From positions 1 through 27,034 of the forward strand of contig JAVBMB010000112.1 of the NCBI GenBank assembly GCA_031552995.1: a stretch of DNA of 27,034 nt, written 5' to 3'. The notes below the pieces were generated by a model. The model searched no databases. It was not told the origin of the DNA and saw only the letters and a program-made list of their open reading frames with translations. Source of the stretch: JAVBMB01 sp031552995 (lineage in GTDB: Bacteria; Bacillota; Clostridia; Oscillospirales; Butyricicoccaceae). Shown here in pieces: positions 21,751-27,034 of this stretch (positions are counted from its first letter, which is position 1; every line of letters starts with the position of its first letter). Made by a program: the position numbers and the translations under genes.

Positions 21751-22677
21751 TCACCTGTTTATTGTATCGAAAGCCCACCGCACACTGCCGTCAAGCAGCA
21801 GAATCCCTTTCATCCATACCTCGTTTACACCGATAGGGAGTGTAGGCGGCGGTGTGAAGAAGACCGACGGCCAAACCTGAGCGCCGTTGGAGAGAATCTG
21901 AATTGACGTGTAGATGGTGTTTTCTCTTTGCTGAACGAATCCGGGCATGATTACTGTGAACCCACCCTGCGCGACGATTCTTCCGCTGCTGTTGTTCGCA
22001 AGGCTGACAGAGCCGCCGTCGGGGATTAGCCCATAGTCGACCACCAGAGTAGTATTGAGCAGGATTTGGGCGTTGGTATAGGCGACCGCCTGGGTATAGA
22101 GCTGGTTGCTGTAAGCGTTGGCCTGAGCCAAAATGCTGTCTGTATCGGCAGCCGGGCCTGTCGGGCCGGCTATGCCTTGTTCACCTTGCGCCCCTACCGG
22201 GCCTTGAATACCCTGCGCTCCCGTAGGGCCTTGGGGGCCGGGCGGGCCTTGAAGGCCGGCGGGGCCGGAAGCGCCTTGGATGCCCTGCGGCCCGGGGATA
22301 CCCTGCGGGCCTTGCGCGCCAGTGGGCCCTTGAGGGCCCTGAGGGCCGGGCTCCCCCTGAATGCCTTGAAGTCCTTGAGCTCCGTCAGACCCGGTGGCGC
22401 CCTGCGGCCCGGGCAGCCCGGCAGGGCCGGGCAGTCCCTGGGGGCCCTGCGGCCCGGTTTCACCCTGTAGGCCCTGGATGCCTGCCGGCCCTTGCGGCCC
22501 TTCCGGCCCCTGAACCCCCGCCTGCCCCTGAGGCCCGGTGGGGCCGGGGATGCCCTGTGGGCCGGGCGGACCGGGCGGGCCGGGGGTGGAGACATCACAC
22601 ATATGTTCGCAGAAATTGCCAAAACGATGACCGGCGCCGAGAAGTGTGTAATTCTTTTTATTTAAGTACAAATCCAT
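21751..22677 (-). CDS. Collagen-like (Gly-X-Y) repeat protein, probable spore-surface filament
   Basis: The 308-residue protein has an N-terminal leader of 32 residues (two cysteines, Cys23 and Cys27), 48 uninterrupted Gly-X-Y triplets (residues about 33-176, rich in GPQ, GIQ, GPT, GPA) and a C-terminal domain of about 130 residues (LVVDYGLIPDGGSVSL, GRIVAQGGFTVIMPG). This layout matches BclA-type exosporium proteins, where the N-terminal leader targets the spore, the collagen part forms the stalk, and the C-terminal domain trimerises. No secretion signal is seen, in line with synthesis inside the mother cell. Phage tail fibres can look similar. ATG 22677 follows GGGAG by 9 nt; the longer frame from 22749 lacks a ribosome site. 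A sigma-K-like promoter lies upstream. Confidence 0.8.
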   Translation of the reverse strand: MDLYLNKKNYTLLGAGHRFGNFCEHMCDVSTPGPPGPPGPQGIPGPTGPQGQAGVQGPEGPQGPAGIQGLQGETGPQGPQGLPGPAGLPGPQGATGSDGAQGLQGIQGEPGPQGPQGPTGAQGPQGIPGPQGIQGASGPAGLQGPPGPQGPTGAQGIQGPVGAQGEQGIAGPTGPAADTDSILAQANAYSNQLYTQAVAYTNAQILLNTTLVVDYGLIPDGGSVSLANNSSGRIVAQGGFTVIMPGFVQQRENTIYTSIQILSNGAQVWPSVFFTPPPTLPIGVNEVWMKGILLLDGSVRWAFDTINR

Positions 22678-22784
22678 GACAAATATCTCCCTAATGACTG
22701 ATACAGGCTGCTTAGAATAGGATGTTAAGGCGAAGAGATACATGTACATCCTACGCTTAACGCCGGCAAACTAAGCCTTATAAC

Positions 22785-22813
22785 AATAATATGCCGTCAT
22801 GATCTCATCGGTG
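22785..22813 (-). promoter_or_regulatory. Sigma-K-like promoter for the collagen-like operon
   Basis: On the minus strand CACC (22810-22813) and CATATTATT (22785-22793) are 16 nt apart. The late mother-cell sigma K consensus is mACm-N16/17-CATAnnnTA, so only the last base differs. The predicted leader is about 100 nt. Chance occurrence is possible with such short elements. Confidence 0.4.
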
Positions 22814-22816
22814 AGC

Positions 22817-23153
22817 ATGCGTTGTGCAAGCTGCGGATTACGCGCTGTAAGCGCCGACTAAAGATGCCGGTTTTGCGACGGTCTGAAGCGGGCTTCAGCA
22901 CATTATCGGCCGACGGGTAAGCCGCCATACACCGCATCTGACGGATATCCAGCCGGAGTACGCTTTTCCACGGCCTTAAACAGGATAACCGGAAGACGAA
23001 GAACGATACATTGCCGGCTGCGAGCCGGTCATTGCCTCACCGGCCGACAAAGCCGCGTTTGAAGCTGAAGCGGCACTCCTGAGGGAGCGGTTGGATGAGT
23101 TCTATGCGCTGACCAAGAACGGTTCAGTGTCCACAGATTGTTGTGCGCTGTGA
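22817..23153 (+). pseudogene. Decayed gene with zinc-ribbon-like start
   Basis: From ATG 22817 the frame reads MRCASCGLRAVSAD, then TAA (22859-22861), then RCRFCDG. The two CxxC pairs spaced this way resemble a zinc-ribbon N-terminus (CxxCG..V...A.FCxxCG) interrupted by a stop. Further on, another frame stays open to TGA 23151-23153 and reads like protein (CEPVIASPADKAAFEAEAAL and RERLDEFYALTK). The change of frame and the stop suggest a broken gene. I cannot name the intact protein. Confidence 0.35.
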
Positions 23154-23211
23154 ATAACATAAAATCCTGCGCCGAGGAAATTGTTTTACATGAGGCCGTG
23201 TGCAGGTAAAG

Positions 23212-23241
23212 CTCAGCCCGGCTCGTTCGAGCCGGGCTGAG
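23212..23241 (-). terminator. Hairpin downstream of the DUF6886-type gene
   Basis: CTCAGCCCGGCTC and GAGCCGGGCTGAG form a perfect 13-bp stem around GTTC. On the minus strand only CTTTACC follows, so termination may be partial. Confidence 0.6.
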
Positions 23242-23273
23242 TGTGCGGCGTGGAGATTGATTATGTTTATAAT

Positions 23274-23789
23274 CTATTCTCTCGTTCGTGCGTATGCCAT
23301 GTCACATATCGAATATTGCAAGGTTGATTTCTTAACCTGGTCTGCCAAATGCCATAAATTGTTTATAATTCTTATTTCGACATTCCGCTCAAACAGCTCG
23401 CCGAATAAGTCGTCATATTGAGTTATTGAAATAGGTTTTTCGGTTTTATCGCTTACATAAAATCCTGCACAATCATCAAAGTAAAAATTTTTGGCAGAAA
23501 ATTCATATACATATAAAGTGGTGCTTGCCATCGTTTTATACCAGCCATGTTCGATAGTTACGCAATAACGGGAAGATGATGAAAAATACTTTTCAATATC
23601 CTCTTGGGAGGTTTTATCGTTTATGCGGTACGTTACGCGAGGGCACTCTCGAGGCGTTAAAAATTGCGGGAGGTGTGCCTCGGTTAAAGCCCAAACCAAT
23701 CCTTTTGACTTATCCATATCTTTTCGGATTGGAATGCGAGGAACAAATACTTCAATATTTGCTTCCTCACTAACATGAAACAATTTCAC
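23274..23789 (-). CDS. DUF6886 family protein
   Basis: The 171-residue protein begins VKLFHVSEEANIEVFVPRIP, continues GLVWALTEAHLPQFLTPREC and CPRVTYRI; this pattern matches a family annotated as DUF6886 in Firmicutes, whose function is not known. The KLFHVSEE start followed by F.PR resembles the way some ADP-ribosyl/toxin-like domains begin (RNA 2'-phosphotransferase or DarT-like folds read HxT/S near the N-terminus), but no catalytic set is demonstrable here. GTG 23789 is chosen because AGGAGGT lies 6 nt upstream and because the family begins at this point; ATG 23807 has no ribosome site. Its base composition is more AT-rich than that of neighbouring alkC. Confidence 0.72.
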   Translation of the reverse strand: MKLFHVSEEANIEVFVPRIPIRKDMDKSKGLVWALTEAHLPQFLTPRECPRVTYRINDKTSQEDIEKYFSSSSRYCVTIEHGWYKTMASTTLYVYEFSAKNFYFDDCAGFYVSDKTEKPISITQYDDLFGELFERNVEIRIINNLWHLADQVKKSTLQYSICDMAYARTRE

Positions 23790-23855
23790 TATTGTACCTC
23801 CTGACAAACATACAATTCTAATCGCTCCAAGTGCGATATGCGCTTTTCAGCTAAG

Positions 23856-25004
23856 TCATGCTCTTACTTCAAAATCCAGTTTACACTGCTCGGTGCCGTT
23901 GATAATAAGAGCAATCGAATGAATCCCGGGGTAATGCTTTCTCGTGCTCAAGTCAGCGAAGGAATGAGTCTTTGCGTACCGCTTCCGCTCGTTTACTCTC
24001 AGCGAAACCTCAGAGATTTTGAAGATTTTCCGGCTTCGCTTCCCGCCCGACTTGACATAATCGATTGCGTACTCCAGCCTAACCTTCGCCGGCTCTTTTG
24101 CGCATAGCGCGAAAGAGAACGCGAGGTCGTGCCCGATGGAAACAGTGGCCGAGTCCAAATAAAAATCCTGGGCGGAGATACCTGTATTGTCGCTCAGCCC
24201 AAATAGCGCCAGTATATCGCCGTTGCCTTGCTTAAGCAGCGTCCTGCACCCGTGCTTTACAATCCAGTTCGTGCGGTCGTTTTCTCCGTACCAATCCGCC
24301 GCCAGCTTTATCACCACATCGGGGCGGGTTTTCGATATATCGTTGAGGTTATTGGCGACACTTTTGCGCACATACACCGACGGGTCGGCCCTCAGCTGCG
24401 TCAGTATGGGGAGGATTGGCGCCGGGTCTTTTTTGAACCTCGGCAGCGCCATCGCCCAAGGCAGGGCGGGCCGGCATCCCTCGCTTGACAGCCTTCGGAT
24501 ATGCTCATTTTCGTGCTTCGCCCATAATAGCATCTGCGCCATCATACGGTCCTCATATTTGAGGATAAACGGGCGAACCGCCATTTCTGACGACCAAAGG
24601 GGTGTAAACACTTCCAAGGCACGGATGGAAATATCCCAGTGCTTTTCATCCAGTCCGTATACCTCTACAAAGTCCGGAAGGGAAAGCCCCAGCACAAAAA
24701 GCCCCGACTTATAATTTGCCGCCACCTTCTCCAGTATGGCTAGGGCTTTAGGGTAGTCCGGCGGCAGATACTTCCCGAGATTCAGCGTGACCTGACGGCC
24801 TCTTGCCTTCAGCTCGAGGCTGTCCCACGTATCATCTATAACCGAGGCTACAAACGTATCGACCGGAAATGAACTGTAAACCGACCGGACGACCAGCGCA
24901 CCCGCGCGAAGGGTTTCGCGGTTGAGCATATTTTTCAGCGGCTCACCCTCTTTGATTTGAAACGACTCGGCAAGCGGAGCGGTGGTTTTAGTTTCAACCG
25001 TCAT
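23856..25004 (-). CDS. AlkC-type DNA alkylation repair protein (HEAT-like repeats)
   Basis: The 382-residue protein has the arrangement of AlkC glycosylases: an N-terminal segment PLKNMLNRETLRAGA, then LELKARGRQVTLNLGKYLP with DYPKALAIL, helical HEAT-like repeats in the middle (PSVYVRKSVANNLNDISKT, WIVKHGCRTLL), and a C-terminal all-beta immunoglobulin-like domain of about 110 residues (from YLDSATVSIGHDLAFSF to CKLDFEVRA). AlkC enzymes remove 3-methyladenine and related cationic lesions. ATG 25004 follows GAGGTGA by about 6 nt. It has its own promoter and is separate from the gene 66 nt downstream. It is the third base-damage repair gene in the window. Confidence 0.82.
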   Translation of the reverse strand: MTVETKTTAPLAESFQIKEGEPLKNMLNRETLRAGALVVRSVYSSFPVDTFVASVIDDTWDSLELKARGRQVTLNLGKYLPPDYPKALAILEKVAANYKSGLFVLGLSLPDFVEVYGLDEKHWDISIRALEVFTPLWSSEMAVRPFILKYEDRMMAQMLLWAKHENEHIRRLSSEGCRPALPWAMALPRFKKDPAPILPILTQLRADPSVYVRKSVANNLNDISKTRPDVVIKLAADWYGENDRTNWIVKHGCRTLLKQGNGDILALFGLSDNTGISAQDFYLDSATVSIGHDLAFSFALCAKEPAKVRLEYAIDYVKSGGKRSRKIFKISEVSLRVNERKRYAKTHSFADLSTRKHYPGIHSIALIINGTEQCKLDFEVRA

Positions 25005-25025
25005 ATGTTTCACCTCACGATAACA

Positions 25026-25055
25026 ATTATAACTCGTCAAAGCCCTTGCTTTCAA
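25026..25055 (-). promoter_or_regulatory. Promoter of the alkC-type gene
   Basis: On the minus strand TTGAAA (25050-25055) and a perfect TATAAT (25026-25031) are 18 nt apart, about 22 nt before the start codon. Confidence 0.6.
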
Positions 25056-25504
25056 GGATTTTCGGCGCCGGCTTTTCAATTCCAGCCTCGTGGGTTTGGC
25101 CTGCTTGGCGCTGCTTATGTGGAAAAGATAACCACGCTGCCGCTGATTTTGGCTTTGGCGATGTCTTTGAGCTCATTTAACCCGGTTTCGCAAATATCTG
25201 ACGGGCGCGGCGTTTGCAGATGTGTACGCCGCGCCCGTATTTATGTAGGTGAAAGAACACAACAACTTACAGATTCGCATTCCTGTTTCTCATCGCGTGA
25301 GGAGCGACGTTCAAGCTAATGCTGAGCGGCAGAGTATTTTTCAAACCCGGCCGGCGGGATAATCGCGGGTCGATGAGCACTTTGTGCAGTGCCCGAAAAC
25401 AGGGAAGAAAGCTCTAAACCTGCTGCTGATATTGATTTTTTACTATATAGTACATCAATATTTGCCCGGTTCCACTGGAATTGTTCAAAGCCCGAAGGTC
25501 ATTA
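25056..25504. other. 450-nt stretch without a recognisable gene
   Basis: A perfect 13-bp hairpin (25201-25213 / 25226-25238) is followed by ATTTATG on the plus strand and could be a terminator. Short membrane-helix-like scraps on the plus strand near 25085-25130 (LVGLACLALLMWKR) suggest old coding sequence, but no gene can be rebuilt. No promoter for the plus strand is evident. Confidence 0.4.
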
Positions 25505-25954
25505 TTATTTCCTTGCCTGCTCAAGGCACTCCAGCAACAGCCGTTCAAACTCGTTGACATGGATAGTGCAGCCGCTTACCGCATCTGTATGCCCCTCGCT
25601 GTCTACGTCCAGCGCCTCAGCGCCTTTTTCTAAAACGAATTTTTCCGCGGCCTTGGCCTGGTCGTACCACTCCTCCGAGGCACCGCCCGCCAGCATGCCG
25701 TACAGACCACTTTTAGAATACTGTTTTTTATGAATGGGGATACTGCTGTCTTTGTAAACAGCGTCCCAATTGATTTTGTCAATCTTACCGTTAACAACCG
25801 TTACTTCAACAGTCTCCTTCCAGCCGCTTGCCGCAAACTCAGAGGCCTCGGCATAATAGACGCCATCCAGATAGGCCGAATTGGAACAAGCGCCGAGCAT
25901 CGCAGCGGCAAGGAAAATCATACCGAGGAGTACCGCCAGCTTTATTGTCTTCAC
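25505..25954 (-). CDS. FMN-binding domain lipoprotein
   Basis: The 149-residue protein has a signal peptide ending in the lipobox LGAC, with Cys23 as the lipid anchor, so it sits on the outer face of the membrane. The remainder is a small FMN-binding domain (GVYYAEASEF, VTVVNGKIDKINWD). It has the motif DAVSGCT at 124-130, close to the flavinylation motif D..SGAT in which Thr receives FMN from ApbE; here the residue before the threonine is Cys, not Ala. Such proteins serve as extracytoplasmic electron carriers. GTG 25954 is the start, about 8 nt after GAGGGG. It begins one base after the stop of the chemotaxis receptor gene, so the two are co-translated. Confidence 0.82.
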   Translation of the reverse strand: MKTIKLAVLLGMIFLAAAMLGACSNSAYLDGVYYAEASEFAASGWKETVEVTVVNGKIDKINWDAVYKDSSIPIHKKQYSKSGLYGMLAGGASEEWYDQAKAAEKFVLEKGAEALDVDSEGHTDAVSGCTIHVNEFERLLLECLEQARK

Positions 25955-25955
25955 T

Positions 25956-27034
25956 TTACATACCCCTCTCTATTCCGACGGAGCTTGCCGGGTTCAGAAG
26001 CCTGAACTGCGAAACCAGATCCTTGAGAAGATTGGACTGGTCTGAAATCCCCCCGGCCGCATCGGCAGATTGCCGTGCGATAGAGCTGTTTTGCAGCACA
26101 ATTTGCTCAATGTGCCGGACATCCTGCAATATTTGATGGATATTGTCCGCCTGTTCCAGCGAAAGGCGGCTCATGTCCCCGATGATTCGATTGCTCTCCT
26201 CAACCCCACCCGCGATAGCGCGCAGCGACTGCGAGGTGATCCCGGCAACCTCGGCGCCAAGAGCGGCCTTTTGAATGGTGTCCTCGATTAGGACGCCAGT
26301 GTCCTTGGCCGCCTCCGCGCTTTTGTTTGCGAGGTTGCGGACCTCCTCGGCGACCACGGAGAAGCCTTTCCCGTGAGCCCCCGCGCGTGCTGCCTCCACT
26401 GCCGCGTTCAGGGCAAGAATATTGGTCTGGAAGGCGATATCGTCAATCACCCTGATGACTTTTCCAATCGCCTGACTGGATGAATTGATGTCGTTTGCTG
26501 TCTGAATCATACGGTTCATCTGCTCGGTGCCGACACTCGCGTTATCCTGAATGCTGTCAACCAGCTCGGTCGCGCACTGTGCTAGCTTGGTAATGCTTCT
26601 GGTTTTTTCATCCGCCTGCGAAATTGAACCGGAGAGATGCCTCACCGATTCGGATTGCTCCTGCGATCCGCTGGCCAACAGCTTTGAGCCGTCGGAAAGC
26701 TCGGCCGCCTTTCGATACATCTGTCCGGTCGAAACCGTGATGGTGTCGAACTTTCGGTTAAGGTCGCGAAGCATTTTGTCCACCGCAAGGCCGATGGTAT
26801 CCCGCTCCGACTGCAGCTTCGCCTTGACGGTCAAATCACCGTCCGCAACATACGACAATGTCTCGCCCGTCGCGTTAAGATGACCGATCATCACCATCAG
26901 GGCTTTTGTGCATTGAGCAAGCTCGTCCTGACCGTCGGCCACACGCTTCATCCGATTCCACAGTTCCGGATTCATTTGGGCGTCGCCGGCCTGGCCGATT
27001 TGCACCAGCGCGTCGCGCATGTACAGCATGGGAA
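25956..27034 (-). CDS. Methyl-accepting chemotaxis protein, C-terminal part (5' end outside window)
   Basis: About 358 residues are visible; the frame runs past the window edge, so the sensor and membrane helices are missing. A HAMP-like segment (TLSYVADGDLTVKAKLQSE, about 60-80) leads into the cytoplasmic signalling coiled coil. The highly conserved hairpin tip reads IAFQTNILALNAAVEAARAG, followed by GFSVVAEEVRNLANKS (about residues 197-235), which binds CheA and CheW. The receptor class cannot be told without the N-terminus. It is the first visible gene of an operon with the FMN-binding lipoprotein, with one base between them. Confidence 0.92.
   Translation of the reverse strand, partial: PMLYMRDALVQIGQAGDAQMNPELWNRMKRVADGQDELAQCTKALMVMIGHLNATGETLSYVADGDLTVKAKLQSERDTIGLAVDKMLRDLNRKFDTITVSTGQMYRKAAELSDGSKLLASGSQEQSESVRHLSGSISQADEKTRSITKLAQCATELVDSIQDNASVGTEQMNRMIQTANDINSSSQAIGKVIRVIDDIAFQTNILALNAAVEAARAGAHGKGFSVVAEEVRNLANKSAEAAKDTGVLIEDTIQKAALGAEVAGITSQSLRAIAGGVEESNRIIGDMSRLSLEQADNIHQILQDVRHIEQIVLQNSSIARQSADAAGGISDQSNLLKDLVSQFRLLNPASSVGIERGM

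Noticed and set aside
22066..22470. 134-codon plus-strand frame across the collagen repeat
   Set aside because: Antisense of the Gly-X-Y coding sequence, with no ribosome site.
22170..22600. Repetitive GC-rich DNA that could suggest a tandem repeat locus or CRISPR
   Set aside because: The repetition is the 9-nt coding pattern of Gly-X-Y triplets; no fixed repeat-spacer structure exists.

Overview
The window reads as a chromosomal piece of a GC-rich, spore-forming Firmicute, most likely a clostridial lineage of the Oscillospiraceae/Ruminococcaceae type. The evidence is the complete forespore operon spoIIAA-spoIIAB-sigF, a YlmC/YmxH-type sporulation protein, HPr kinase/phosphorylase, a B12-dependent (class II, oxygen-independent) ribonucleotide reductase, strong GGAGG ribosome sites and many intrinsic terminators. 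Nothing shows a plasmid, an intact prophage, a CRISPR array or a complete insertion sequence.

Layout. 1-5240 (+): 3' end of valS, folC, a terminator, the spoIIA operon, then a Gate-domain membrane protein with its own promoter, a leader hairpin and a perfect palindrome, followed by a small two-helix membrane protein. 5240-7330 (-): an AT-rich island with two genes (a propeller-like protein and a lipoprotein) behind a consensus promoter, plus a short scrap resembling a serine recombinase. 7360-10810 (-): nrdJ with a promoter covered by two NrdR-box-like sites 32 bp apart, and a 3-hydroxyacyl-CoA dehydrogenase. 10810-12840: divergent CDF metal exporter with an attenuator-like leader, then two divergent base-repair genes (an alkyltransferase-like protein and a deoxyinosine glycosylase). 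12840-15490: rpmB (-), hprK (+) with a structured leader, a TPP riboswitch with terminator controlling thiT, and the ylmC/ymxH-type gene. 15490-17630 (+): rpsB-tsf with promoter, leader and terminator. 17630-20390: a membrane hybrid histidine kinase facing a single-domain response regulator. 20390-23270 (-): a collagen-like protein and a concanavalin-fold protein behind a sigma-K-like promoter, flanked by long non-coding stretches and a decayed zinc-ribbon gene. 23270-27034 (-): a DUF6886-type protein, an AlkC-type DNA alkylation repair protein, and an operon of a methyl-accepting chemotaxis protein (cut by the window end) and an FMN-binding lipoprotein.

How the parts fit. Housekeeping genes (valS, folC, rpsB, tsf, rpmB, nrdJ, hprK) alternate with sporulation genes and accessory surface, sensing and repair genes. 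The least explained parts are the regulatory leaders, above all a 120-nt leader upstream of the CDF exporter with a terminator and a competing antiterminator, and the collagen/concanavalin pair, which looks like a spore-surface module expressed late in the mother cell. The MCP/FMN-lipoprotein operon is a second candidate for an unusual link, between redox chemistry at the membrane and chemotaxis-type signalling. All functional calls rest on reading motifs by eye; no database search was run.
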